Shown: positions 1 through 11,619, counted from the first letter of the stretch. The stretch: 64,000 nucleotides of DNA from Ottelia alismoides (GCA_037367405.1 JAZKJV010005531.1:558001-622000), one strand, 5' to 3'. A program made the numbers and translations. The notes: generated by a model not told the origin, from the letters alone.

Positions 1-1640
1 ACTTTTGGATTGATAATGTGGCAGAACTCCTTGTGAGAATTAGGGTTTTAAAAGCAACAGTCTCTGAGTGTACAAGTCATAGTCCATGTCCGACTTAGAA
101 GTCATATTAGATCAACCCCCTCCCAAAGCAACCTACATGAACATTGAATAATTATCTCTGGTTTGTGAAGGGTGTTAGCTCTTCCCATCCAAGATGTCAA
201 ACTACCATGCAATCTCCTCCTATAGTAACTTATCCTCAGAGAGTCAGGTATTTCCTTCTAACTTGAGGCACATGCTAGTTCACAACGAATATAGAGGGAG
301 AAGTCTAGAAGAAGGGGAAAAGAATTGGAGTGTGACCAGTGTAATCACAACTCCTGTAAAGCTTGGTCGGTTTAGCCAAGTCTCCACCAAGATCTGCAAG
401 CTATCTATAGCTTGGACCATGGTGGTCAATGATGTACTTTAAGAATTAGCTTCTTTTTGGTAGGAGTTGTGGTTGCTCTGTACTGATCTTTTGTGGCCCG
501 ACAAATATAGAATCTTTTTTTGCCCATGTTTTAGGTCTTAGAAAAAATATGCTAGCAGTCCATTCCTCATCTGAAGCTTTATTTCAAACCATTACTCTGT
601 TATTGTCCACACTATAAAAGAAAAAGACGCATAATCTTTCAACACCTCGTATGAGTTAAGCTAAGTGTGCGGTGTAGAGTACATATTAGTTCCCTATCCA
701 AGAGTTTACTCAGAATGAGGTGACCTGGTTAGACACTAGAGTCAAAGTCTAGATATTGTCTTGTGAAACTTGAATAATTAAGTCCATGACCTGAAGTTTC
801 TAAAGTCCTCCTTCTCAGTGAAATTCCCCTGAAAATGTAAGTGGATTAAAGTCAAGTCAAGTCCACCCTCGGTTTTTACTCACGACTTGGTTCAAAACCT
901 GATGACTTTCTACTTTTGCATATGTGTGATATGCTAATGAAATACGAATGCATGAAATGAAAATTTTTTTATTGATGCTTTTTTATGAATTTAATGAATG
1001 AATGATAAGCCATTTTATTTGAAAAAATGTTATACACCCAGATGTACAATAATTTACAACACAAATATTATTTACAACAATTTTAGAAAAGAGTATTATT
1101 TACACAAACTCATACGAGACTATACATATTTTACATATATTTTGTGCATATTTTACAAAAAAAATAAACCTTTTACAGTGGTTACACATCTCGTATTATT
1201 GAATATAATATACATAAAATACGTGAAAGTACGAGCTATGGGTAAAGTATATATGTAATATATACACCCCCTATACTTAGTGTATGTTACGTCCTCAGAG
1301 CACAAAAAGTGAGGAAGAGACATAACTCGTGCTAAACATAAGAGAGTGAAACTAATATAAGTATAGAAGTAGACCTGCCCCTCTATACTTAGGCTCCGAT
1401 CATCCTAAGTGTAGAAGAATAACAAAAACTGGGCGGTCGGGGTTAAGAGGAGAATAAATGAATGAATAAAAAAGGTGGACATCGATCCCCCTATACCTAG
1501 GATCTTGTCAGCCTACGTACAGAAGATGGAGTATGAGAACCAATGAGATTAGGGAATATACAAAGAAATGGGGATAATGAGTGAGATGCTTGGAGATGTT
1601 GGGAGTAGTGAGGATTCATGCATTCCCTGCAACTATATCA
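1..1640 (-). other. Athila-like element: 3' noncoding region between pol and the 3' LTR
   Basis: Read on the minus strand, this follows the integrase C-terminus and leads to the PPT and 3' LTR, which are visible in the second copy near 42372-42388. There is no intact gene. It holds the hairpin/PPT array (1230-1520), an AT-rich stretch with repeated TTGTAAAT-like words (about 1020-1180), and a block at about 720-930 clearly related to 33200-33360 in element C. Another block at 150-420 corresponds to the small open frame 33608-34036 of C, broken here by stops and at least one frameshift. The 82-codon plus-strand frame at 194-442 lies antisense to that block and is not a credible gene. Confidence 0.6.
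1230..1520 (-). repeat. Hairpin/PPT-like array of the Athila-like element
   Basis: On the minus strand there are three G-rich tracts, at about 1486-1490, 1382-1396 and 1263-1277. They are preceded by imperfect inverted repeats built from (TA)CTTAGG and CCTAAG(TATA), spaced about 105-120 nt apart. The last tract (CTAAGTATAGGGGG) lies between arms at 1321-1330 and 1231-1240 that pair at 10 of 10 positions if one G-U is allowed. The same order occurs in elements A, B and C. Confidence 0.6.
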
Positions 1641-2760
1641 TGAGATTCTGGGATACACATGAAGGAGATGTCTTCTACTTGGGCCAACTGCTCATCTGAT
1701 CCTATGAAATGCTTAAGCAATTGCATGTTCATGAGGAATGATCGTGCACCATATGTAAGATCTATAATCTCTATGTTGTCATGCTTATGCACTTATCTAA
1801 TAATGAAGGGTCCCATCCACTTGGACTTCAACTTGCCCAAGAAAATCTTCAACTTGGCATTGAATAATTATACCTTCTGCCCTTAGATAAAATTCTTGTG
1901 CATGATATGTTGATCTTGCCAATGCTTTATTCCATCCTTATAGATCATGTCATTATCATATGCCTTGTTTCGGATTTCTAGAAGCTCATTCGAACCCATC
2001 TGTTTGTTCTGGTGCCCTTCATGAGTGTTCCAGTTCACTTTCTTCAATGCTCATTAGGATTTGTGAATCAGCTCAGCGGGTAGATGACATGACTTTCTAT
2101 ATATCATCCTGAATGAGGAGGTTCTGAGTAGGGTCTTGTAAGCAGTATAGTATGCCAATAGAACTTGGTCTAAGAGTTGGGACTAGTTCTTCCTGTTAGA
2201 GCAATCTAGCTTCTACAAAATGCCCTTCACCCTCTATTCAACACCTCTGCCATGCCATTCGATTGTGGGTGGTATGGACAAGCGATGCAGTGGTCGACGT
2301 CGTAGTCCTTTGTTAACTTATGTACTTCTTTGTTGACAAAATGGCTACCCCCGTCAGATATGATGACTTTGGAGACTCCGAATCGTGAAATGATATGATC
2401 TTTTATGAACTTGCCTCGTGTTGTCTGCAACCAGGTAGGGATAGCATCCACCCACATAGATAGATAGTCCACTGCCAATAGAATGTACTCGAAATCGTGG
2501 ATGTTAGGGAATGGGCCATGAAATCTATACCCAATTCATCAAAGACATCAACCATAATCACAGATTGCATGGTCATTTCATCTTTGGGACCGACGGTCCC
2601 TCCCATTCTCTGACACATTGGACACGATCAAACAAATGCATATGTATTCACGTAATAGGGTCGGCCAGTACAAACCACACTGGAGCACTTTTCAAGCGAC
2701 CCTCTTCTCGGAGTGATGTCCTCCTACCTCCAAGGAATGGTAGTGTGTGAGGATGCTCAT
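1641..2760 (-). pseudogene. Athila-type integrase, degenerate
   Basis: Relic of the retrotransposon integrase, which inserts element cDNA into chromosomes. Minus-strand frames at 2403-2618 and 2227-2478 give the core: CQRMGG at the end of the zinc-binding region, then GIDFM with the first catalytic Asp, VDYLSMWVDAI, IISDGGSHF with the second Asp, and YHPQSNG followed by the catalytic Glu in MAEVLNR. The two frames overlap, so a frameshift separates the first Asp from the rest. From about 2226 down to 1650, broken frames match the family C-terminus (phrases such as CHLPAELIH, EIRNKAYDN, GKLKSKWMGPF). The three catalytic residues are still readable, but stops and frameshifts make the gene non-functional. 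It lies downstream of RNase H, as expected for Ty3-gypsy order. Confidence 0.82.
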
Positions 2761-2784
2761 GTATTCCTCCTGAGGAATACACAT

Positions 2785-3173
2785 CTACTGGACACAATCT
2801 AGACATTCGAAGAAAAGGAACATATCATCCCAATGATATTTCCTAGATTTTGACTTAAGCCAGTCAATGTTGCTCTTAGTCCAATCATAGAGAACTGTCA
2901 TAGACATCAAGAAGTTCACCATGTTGGCATACCATGGGAGAGAGTCGACAGAACATATCAACTTGTCGGGGGAAGGCGACCTTGATAAGGTCAGTCTCAG
3001 GGGAGCTCTGTGACTTGATGCAGGAGAGGAGGTCAACCACCACATTTTCACTCCAGGTCTATCCTTGATTTGTAAATCAAATTATTGGAGTAGTAGAATC
3101 CACCTAAAAAGACACGCCTTCGCATCCTTTATTTCCATGAGGTACTTGATGGATGTATGATATGTGAACATGG
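2785..3173 (-). pseudogene. RNase H 3' half and connection to integrase, degenerate
   Basis: Minus-strand reading gives phrases like IKYLMEIKDAKA, RWILLLQ-FDLQIKDR and a SENVVADHLS-like stretch. These match the end of RNase H and the segment before integrase in Athila elements, after correcting stops. The matching first half lies at 11620-11790; element A is inserted between them. The 88-codon frame at 2785-3051 is only part of this relic and not a separate gene. Confidence is moderate because several stops and frame changes must be ignored. Confidence 0.65.
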
Positions 3174-3526
3174 CAATAAATCCCAGATTCATCAACACTA
3201 TTTATTATTATTATCTCTATAGCTTAAGAAATTCACTAACTTTATATAACAATTAACATTATTTAACAAATAACATGTTGTAAATAATTAAACCCTAATT
3301 CTATGTGAATAAATAATTATATTATGGTGTCTATATTTCATGTGTTTCTTATCTATTAAAAATCAAATAGAATCAATTTAATATTATATATATAATTTAA
3401 CAATAAATATAAGTAAAAAATAATAAAAAAATAATAGAAGAAAATAAAATAAGTATTTTAATACTTTAAAAATACCTGCAAAATTATTATTATGTATATA
3501 TGATGTATTTCCTTTTTTAGTTATAT

Positions 3527-3565
3527 ATGAAAGTTGGAGATCTCAAAAAGATCTACAACTTTCAT
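3527..3565 (+). repeat. Long hairpin inside element A LTR
   Basis: Arms 3527-3543 and 3549-3565 pair at 16 of 17 positions around a 5-nt loop (CAAAA). The 5' arm carries the ATGAAAGTTG(T/G)AGAtct motif that recurs singly in the LTRs of B (about 20820) and C (about 35006). The 3' LTR keeps the hairpin at about 9278-9314. Confidence 0.8.
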
Positions 3566-4430
3566 GTTAATTTTTTTTCTTAATTCAACTCCTATCAGTT
3601 TTCTTTTGGATTTTAAAATGATTTATTCATTTTCTTTTTATTTGATAGGGCCACCTGGCCTGATCAGATCTCTCCACCTGGTCAACCCTTTGACCATACC
3701 CGCCTCTCTTCTTGATCGTATGATCATCTTGATCAGACAGTCGTCATTGGCCCATACCCGCTCACCTCATGACCCTATGATCGATCTGATCAGAGAGATC
3801 TTGCACCCACGCTCACGATGATCTCCACCCTTAGATTGAGCCATCGGACATGGTTGGGGAGTTATCCCCAACCTCCGGTCCACCTCTGTAAAAAAGGTGT
3901 GACATGTGTTCAACTGCTCGCATTCTCACCATTTCATCAACTTCTTTTACGAAGTTACCGACCAATTGACACCTCCAGTCTAACCTACTAACTTCCCTCT
4001 CCTTCGTGCTAACTTCCACAGTCTCAGAGAACCACATATGCGATCAATCATGGTGATTGAAACCACCATGAAAACCAATCAACCACCTTCATCATCATCT
4101 TCTTCAAATAACCCTCGTCGGAGCCAATTTAAGGGGTCCACCCTTAAGCGAAGAAATCCCTATCCATCTCTCCTCTTTGTGATAGGAAGAAGGAGATCGG
4201 TTGAGCAATCATGGTGGTTTTCTTCTGGTGAGACTCGTGGCTATTATGCCATGCTACAATGCTCCTCAAGCGACTGCTCGAGCTTTCTCATGTGACTGCG
4301 GAGATCAAGCGATGATCAGAGGCTCGATCTAAGCCTCATCTGGAGCCACCGCATCTGTTCACGAGCTTCTTCATATTTCCAGGTAATTAGGTTTTTGCTT
4401 TATTCTTATTTTCTTCGAATCTCCATGCCT

Positions 4431-4439
4431 TGTATATAG
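4431..4439 (+). promoter_or_regulatory. Probable TATA box, element A 5' LTR
   Basis: TGTATATAG, about 1.24 kb before the LTR end, is preserved at 10177-10185 in the diverged 3' LTR. Conservation between old LTRs and position after a GC-richer block fit a core promoter, but no transcription start can be seen. Confidence 0.45.
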
Positions 4440-5674
4440 AAGCCAACATCAATTTAAGTGGTTCCTAACATCCACCCATTGACCTTCTTCTTCCTGAATC
4501 TCAACTAATCCCTCATTTCTTCTTCGTGTGAGCGAGGAAGAACCAACCAAGTCTCCCACCTTCTACGCTTCTAGGACCTCCATTCCATTCACTTCTCACT
4601 CGTATACAAGCCCATTTGCTTTGGTTATAGTTTACTAACGATTCCAGGTTGATTCTCCTTCAATAATCAGAAATCAGAGAGATCTCCATTCTAGTGCTTC
4701 ATATCTGATGAACTCGTGTCGTTAACCATCTTCGGAATGTCCCACGCTTTCATCTTGCGATAGAGACCTTTTCAAGACTTTCAAGATTCTCCCTCGACAT
4801 GTGGATATATTAGGAGGTCAAGGCAGAGCTTTGGTGACCTCACCGGAGCACAATCCTCTCCATCGAGTAAGGAAGAGAGGGACGAACCTTCAGCGTACAA
4901 CTGCCATATGATCAGATCTCCTTGATCTGATCTGACGGTTATGATCTCCTACGAGCCAGAGGTCCAAGCCTGCAGCCTCGGTCTTCATTGAACCAGATCC
5001 AAAACACCCGACACTTCCACGTGGACCGAGTCACGAGCCAGTTATCTGAGCATGGACCGTGCATGCATCACACATGCGGTTTGGGCAATTTGCAGCAATA
5101 TCCTGCCAACTTATCATAATTGCAAAATTCCCTCATGTAGGGGGTCAACGGTAAATTGAGCAGTGGGTTTTCAGTATTTTCATTTTAGTCCTTACAAGGA
5201 CTTGTTTGTGATGAATTGCATTGTTTTTATTCAAGTTTTATTGCACTTATGCCCCTACATTCAATGTTGAGTAACTTGAGCATTATGAATCCAATTGATG
5301 CAATTTCAATTTCATTGTGAAGCTAACTTAATTCTATTTGATATGGCACGATGTGCTTATTTAATATCATTGTGTTCATTATCTTGATTTTCTAACATGC
5401 ATGGAAATGTTTTAAAAATATGCATTTTATCATATTATGATGCATTGTTTTATTTTCTTTTGACCTAGATCATGTATCAATCATTTAACATGAATATTAA
5501 AAACTAATTAATTATGTTGATAGCTCGTGTCCCTGTGTTCGATCCTTGACTTGCCAAGGATATAAATTAAAGCTGAGACACTCTTCGTAGAGATTTCACT
5601 TTGTTCTAATTGAGAGCTAGTTAGACATATTACAACAAGTGATTATTAGCATTGTCAATTAGTGATTAATCATA

Positions 5675-5692
5675 TTGCTCCATTACCGAGGA
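5675..5692 (+). other. Element A primer-binding site (tRNA-Asp type)
   Basis: Two bases after the LTR end, 13 of 18 bases match the tRNA-Asp-type PBS TGGCGCCGTTGCCGGGGA of Athila/Tat elements (established knowledge). Four of the five mismatches are G-to-A or C-to-T type transitions or G-to-T at CpG-like positions, as expected from decay of methylated DNA. Confidence 0.7.
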
Positions 5693-6936
5693 CATGACTT
5701 CATTAATATAATTAATTTTGATTTAATTTTTTTGTTAAATTGATTATTTATTATTTAGGTCAAAGCTATTTGTATTGAATTACTTCATTGTTTTTGTTTT
5801 ATACATGTGATGTGCATTAACTTGATAATTCTTTGAATCATTTTTAATCATTTCTCTTTTGTGCCAAGGCCCATGGATTCGAGAATGCTTAGAGACTTAT
5901 GGAGGTTGGTGCTCATAACTCTGAGTTGCAGCAAAGAGGAGACGCAAGAAATCCCTTCGAGAGCTTGAATATTATCGAGTTGTCTTTTTATCTGTTATAT
6001 ATTATCTTGTGTTGTATATAATCTATAATATTTGTAATTGGACATTATTATTGCTTGTGTTGAGTCTGTTTCACCTTCATTGGGTGGGTCTCAACTTGAG
6101 TCATAGATTTAGGGTTTAGGCACGTGACTATTAGAGATACTTTCGATTGATTATTTTCATGTGCTTGAATCATAAATTAGGACACATTAACTGCATCTTG
6201 GAGACTCATACATATCTTAAGATTCATGAGATGCGCTTATGATATATTTGATCTAGCCAAACTTAACCAAATTCTATCCCGCTAATAGAACTCATGCTTA
6301 GGATGCCGCTTTTTATGGACTTGCATTCATTTAGACATTAACTTTAATACAATCTTGCATCCACATGGAGAGAGCTGGAATCACTGTAAGTATCTCTAAC
6401 ATGAGCATGCATCATAGTTTTCCGTTTTCATTGGCTTTTTTCTCGAATTCTCCCTCGATTTATGACTTAGGAATTTTAAAAGGAAACAGGACTGGTCGGT
6501 AAACGATGATTTATGTGCTCAAAATACTAATATAGTGATACCCTAATCTTTAAAAATGGGACTTTTAATGCAAGTTGACCTAACGAAAATGGAGCTAAAA
6601 TTCATCTTGTGTTGGGAGAGCTAACTCCACATTATTCGCAGGTACATTTTGTATATTGAGAGGTGAGGACGCATCCTTAGGTTAGTTCCCAAATCCTACT
6701 TAAGCATGCTTGTAATGGACTCAAATTATATAATCACCAATAAAAGAGACAAGATAACTTGACCATACATTTTAATCTTCATGTGTGAGTTGGTTAATTA
6801 TACTTAATTATGATTTTGTTAACTTCTCCCTAAAACCCTAGAGTTCCATTTCTTTCATCGCCTGAGATTCAGTTATCTTAATAGATTCAGCTAATCCTAA
6901 TGTGTCCCAGTCCCCCACCCTTAGATCTACATTGTG
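5693..6936 (+). other. Element A leader, non-coding
   Basis: No open frame of note. A segment at about 6345-6400 (GCATCC...GAGAGAGCTGGAA...GTAAGTAT) resembles 25195-25235 in element B. This shows that the two non-autonomous elements share a leader layout. GTAAGTAT looks like a splice donor, but no matching acceptor is evident. Confidence 0.5.
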
Positions 6937-7258
6937 CACACTTAGGCTACTTTTCATCCTAAGTATGGGGGGGACCATGTTGTCTCTGATTGCTCACCTT
7001 GAGTCACTTGATTCATAGCATATCTCTTTATTTAAGTTATTTCTCAGCTTAAGTATAAGGGACCTGAGTCGCTATATTTTACTAACATATTATTTTCACT
7101 CATTCATGCACCCTCATCTTGATTTAGTTCTTATACATCTCCTCATATTTAGTATGAGCTATGGCTTCATATCACCTTGTGTTATGAGGACATGACACCA
7201 CCTAAGTATAGGGGATGTACCGTACATATTTCATATACTTTAGCCATAGCTCATATTT
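6937..7258 (+). repeat. Hairpin/PPT-like array of element A
   Basis: Stem 6940-6946/6958-6964 is followed by AAGTATG and seven G (6967-6973). A decayed second unit lies near 7030-7060 (CTTAAGTATAAGGG). A third tract, CCTAAGTATAGGGG at 7201-7214, is enclosed by a perfect 12-bp inverted repeat (7154-7165 with 7243-7254). Spacing and order match the arrays in the Athila-like element, B and C. Confidence 0.7.
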
Positions 7259-7260
7259 CA

Positions 7261-8933
7261 AAATTTTCAAACTTTTTGGGCTAAGGGTAACATATTAGTT
7301 TGGAACTGATTTTTGTAAAAATGATTTGGAAACTTTTATATACCTATTTCGATACGATTTTTAAAAATATTTTACATGTTTTGTAAAAATACTATTTTAC
7401 TTGTTTTGAAAAAATCCTTTGTAAAATATCTGGAAAACCTATAACTGTGTGACATTGTTATGAAAATATTTTACTTATGTTTGAAAAATAGGGTATTTAC
7501 TTGTTTTGATTTTTTTTTGTAAAATGTTCGGGAAATATATATTATGTGACATGGTTTGGAAAATAGTTTTCAATTTGTTTTCAAAATCAATGTGTAATTG
7601 AGATTATAATAATTGTGTTGTAAATAAACTTAACTCTTTTAACTTCAAATTTTTAAAAATTTAAAAAATAACAAATCACAACCAACTAATCAGTGGTGTT
7701 TCCTTGACACTTACACATTCACTCAAGGCTTGTTGAGATTCTTACACATTCACTCAAGGCTTGTTGAGATTTATAACACTTGGGTCCTATAGGGTCTTAG
7801 ACTTAATAATTCACACTTCTCTAGTTAAAAGATCTGTGTGCTATATCGCATGCTTAATCTCCACCTCCAAAAATGACCAACACCTCACATGCACGATTGC
7901 ATTCATGATAAGATGAGATGAGGTTTCACTTGAGGAACTATGATTTGATATTTGAGTTTGGACCTGATCTTATGATTCTCGAGGATGAGATAAAATTAAT
8001 GAAAGCTTCATGATATTAGAGTGTCATCAATCTTAGCCAGTATGAGGACTTGATTCTTATACTAATATATTGATATAAACCTAAATGCAAGGGTGTGATA
8101 AAGCTTAATAAAAAAGTTGATCAGTGTGAGCCAAATCTTGGTAAAAGCAATGGAGCCAGTCAAAAAGAAAAAAAGAAAAGAAAGAAGAAAATGAAAGAAA
8201 AGCTCATGTATTCCAAAGATAAAATTCAAAAGAGCTTATGAGAATGACAAGCTCTCCCAGCCTTTTAAGTGTTCACTTGGACCAAAATCTTAGGCTTTTT
8301 ATGAGTCGAGCTAGTACCTCAAAAAGGGCTCTGCATCGTATAGTGATACAAGTCTGGGTATCGAAGGTATCTTAGATACTCAAAAGAGGCACACCTCGAT
8401 GCATTCCCAGGATAACATGTACATACCACTCGACCTCTTTTGACGGACACACTGATTAGTAACAAAATAAATGTGTTAGATTAATAAGGCACTTGAGAGA
8501 ACTCTTGCTCCAATGAGAGGGAGAGCAGAAATGACACAAACCCTAATCACTCTATCATCTGTCCTTTCATATACAATTTTTAATTCTGACAAACTAACTG
8601 GATGGTGAATTGAAGCAAGAATAGATTTAATCCCTGGCATTGAGGATTAGGTCCTTAGGAGAGTCTCTTGGATTGAAGCTTTGTCTCAACTATACTCTTG
8701 TGAATGCAGTCGACACATAAAGTCATATATTTTATGTGTGTGTATTTTCAGAGAGTCTGATCATTAGAGAAGTTAAATTCCTTTTGATTAAGACACGGTT
8801 TAGCTTAGAGTTTTAGGATCTCTAAAATCGAGTGTTCTGAATTGACTAAGCCTTGTCATTACACATGCACATGTCAGAGAATTCACTAAATCACTAATTT
8901 ATTCTTTATGTATTAGCTCAAGGATGAGCTTAG
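7261..8933 (+). other. Element A 3' noncoding region
   Basis: The first 400 bases are a degenerate series of TTGTAAAA/TTTGGAAAA words similar to 27900-28560 in element B. The remainder is low-complexity A-rich (8160-8215) and otherwise featureless. No protein-like frame is visible. Confidence 0.5.
7710..7771 (+). repeat. Perfect 2 x 31-bp tandem duplication
   Basis: Units 7710-7740 and 7741-7771 are identical (CTTACACATTCACTCAAGGC...). The same pair is present in the second large copy at 50198-50259. Perfect identity inside an otherwise decayed element suggests a recent slippage or repair event that predates the large duplication. Confidence 0.95.
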
Positions 8934-8948
8934 TTTAAGTATAGGGGG
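8915..8948 (+). other. Element A terminal hairpin and polypurine tract
   Basis: A short stem AGCTCA/TGAGCT (8915-8920/8925-8930) precedes TTTAAGTATAGGGGG, which abuts the TG of the 3' LTR at 8949. This is the expected priming site for plus-strand DNA synthesis, and it fixes the element's orientation as plus. Confidence 0.8.
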
Positions 8949-11619
8949 TGATAAGTCATAGATTCATCAGTGCTTATTATTATTATCATCTTTCTAGCTT
9001 AAGCAATTCACTAACTTTATTCAACAATTAACATTATTTGATAAATAGCATGTTGTAAGTAATTAACCCTAGTTCTATGTGAATAAATAATTATATTACG
9101 GTGTTTTTATTTTATGTGTTTCTTATTTGTAAAAAAATCAAAAATAAATTAGTTTAATATTATATATATCTAATTTAACATTAAACATAAATCAAAAAAA
9201 TAATAACACAAAAATAACAAAAGAAAATAAAATAAATATTCATGTATATATGATGTATTTCCATTTTTAGTTCTGTATGAAAGCTGTAGATCTCAAAAAG
9301 ATCTACAACTTCATGTTAAAAGTTTTTCTTTATTCAACTCCTAACTACTTCTTTTGGATTTTAAAATGATTTATTCATTTTCTTTTTATGTGATTGGGCC
9401 ATGAGGCCTAATCAAATCTTTCCACCTGATCGGCCCTTTGACCATACATGCCTCTCTTCTTGGCCGGTTGATCATCTATGGCCATTGTTGGCACATACCT
9501 CTCACCTAAAGACCCTCTGATCGATCTGATCAGAGAGATCCCATCCACCCACACCTGCGATGATCTCTACCCTTAGATTGAGTCATCAGACGGTTGGGGA
9601 GTTATCCCCGACCTCCGGTCCACCTCTGTAAGGAGGTGCGACCCATGTTCAATGGCCCACATTCTCTCCATTTTGCCAATTTCTTCAGCGAAACTACTGA
9701 CCAACTAACACCTCCAGTCTAACCTGCTAACTTCCCTCTCCTTCGTGCTAACTTCCATAATCTAATATACCCACCCCTACGACTAATAGTAGTGGATGAA
9801 ACCACCGTGAAAACCACCCAAATCGCCTTCATCTTCATCATCTTCTTCTTATTCAAATAACCCTCACTGGAGCCAATTTGAGGGATCAACCCTTGAGTGA
9901 AGAAACCCCCAACCATCTCTCATCTTTGTGACAAGAAGGAGACCGATTAAGCGATCATGTCAGTTCTATTATGGTGAGACCCATGGCTATTACGCCATGC
10001 CACAACGCTCCTTGAGTGGTTGTTCAAGCTTTCTCTTATGGTTGCGGAGATCAAGAGACGACTGGAGGCTCGATCTGAGTCTCATCCCAAGCCTCCGCAT
10101 CCATTTGCGAGCTTCTTTAGATTTATAGGTAATTAGGTTTTTGCTTTCTTCTTGTTTTCTTTGAATTTTCATGCCTTGTATATAGAAGCTGCCATCGATT
10201 TAAGGGGTTCCTAACCTCCATCGTGCATCAATGACGTAGACGGGAGGAATCACCCATTGACCTTTCACCCACATTTTTCTTTGTACGAGCGAGGGAGAAC
10301 CCAACTAGGTCCCCCACCTTCTACGCTTCCAGGACCTCCATTCCTTTCACTTCTCGCATGCATACAAGCCCATTTGCTTCGGCTATGGTTTGCTAACAGT
10401 TGCATATTGATTCTCCTTCAATGGTCAGAAAATTGTAGAGCTCTTTGTTATAGTGCTTCATTTTCGATGAACTCGTGTCGTTAACCATCTTTGGAGTGTC
10501 CCATGCTTTCGCCTTGTGACGGAGACCTTCTCCGGACTTTCACGATTCTCCCCCGACATCTGGAGATAGCATGAGGTCAAGGCGGAGCTTTGGTGACCTC
10601 ACCGGAGCATAGCCCTCTCCACCAAGTAAGGATGGGAGGGAAGAACCTTCAGCGTACAATTATCGTAGGATCATATATCCTTGATCTGATCCGACGATCA
10701 TGATCACCTACGAGCTAGAAGTCCAAGCCTGCAGCATCGGTCTTCATTGAATCAAATCCGAAACACCCAGTGCTTTCACGTGGCCCGAGCCTCAAGCCAA
10801 CCATCTGAGCTTGGACCGTGCGTGCATCAACGTACGGTCTAGGCAATCTGTAGCAATATCCCGCCAACTTGTCAGAATTGCAAAAATACCCCCGCGTAGA
10901 GGGTCAATAGTAAATTGAGCAGCGAGTTTTTATTATTTACACTTTAGTCCTTACAGGGACTTGTTTTGTGATGATTTCTATTGTTTTTATTATAGTTACG
11001 CACGTGCATTCAATGTTGAATAACTTGAGCATTATGAATCCAATTGACGCAATTTCAATTTCATTGTGAAGATAATTTAGCTCTCTTTGATATCTCATGC
11101 TTGATTATTTGATTTGATGTTTAAATAATGATCTATTTATTAGAATTAATATGTGTGATATTATTCATATTAATTGTCATATAGCTTCTAGTTAATGCAT
11201 AAATTGGATCCTTATCTTTATCTAAATGTAGCTCAAGTCTTGCATGTAACTTAATGGCATAAATATGTACTTATATGCATGTGCTTATTTAATATCATTG
11301 TTTTCATTGTGTTGATTTTCTAGCATGCATGAAAATGTTTTATAAAGATGCATTCTGTCATAGTCATACATTCTATCATATTGTGATGCATTATTTTGTT
11401 GTTCTTTTTACCTAGATCATGTATCAATCACTTAGCATAAAGATTAAAATCTGATTACGTATGTTAATAGATTGTGTACATGTGTTCGGCCCTGGACTTT
11501 CCCAGTATATAAATTAAAGCTGGGTCACTCTTAGTATACATTTTACTCGGTTCTGATTGAGAGCTAGTTGGTCATATTACAACGAGTAATTATTAGCATT
11601 GCCAATTATCGTTTAATCA
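8949..11619 (+). repeat. Element A 3' LTR
   Basis: Starts TGATAAGT after the PPT and ends TTTAATCA. It pairs with 3174-5672. It is longer mainly because it keeps about 170-190 bp (around 11094-11280) missing from the 5' LTR. It retains the hairpin near 9278-9314, a TATA-like box at 10177-10185 and a CACGTG near 10778 also present near 5020. Confidence 0.85.

Larger units (their letters stand above)
3174..5672 (+). repeat. Element A 5' LTR
   Basis: Aligns along its length with 8949-11619. It begins CAATAAAT where the 3' LTR begins TGATAAGT, so the terminal TG is mutated, and it ends AATCA. Internal landmarks are a long hairpin (3527-3565), a GC-richer middle rich in GATC palindromes, a TATA-like TGTATATAG at 4431-4439 shared with the 3' LTR, and a GATCCTTGACTTGCC segment near 5540 typical of plant LTR R/U5 regions. 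A deletion near 5350 removes roughly 170-190 bp relative to the other LTR. Confidence 0.85.
3174..11619 (+). mobile_element. Element A: nested non-autonomous LTR retrotransposon (LARD-like)
   Basis: An 8.4 kb insertion in the RNase H region of the minus-strand Athila-like element. It has two direct LTRs (3174-5672, 8949-11619), a PBS after the first, a PPT before the second, and a 3.3 kb internal region with no recognisable coding sequence. Five-base flanks CATGG (3169-3173) and CACGG (11620-11624) look like a target-site duplication with one transition. The LTRs differ by many substitutions and by indels of about 40 and 170-190 bp, so this insertion is much older than the 42 kb duplication that copied it. 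Confidence 0.88.

Noticed and set aside
194..442. 82-codon plus-strand frame, duplicated exactly at 42682-42930
   Set aside because: It lies antisense to the conserved 3' block of the Athila-like element. Exact repetition is due to the large duplication, not selection.
5675..5692. tRNA gene fragment
   Set aside because: Only the 18 bases complementary to a tRNA 3' end are present, next to an LTR end, as expected of a primer-binding site; no cloverleaf could be drawn.
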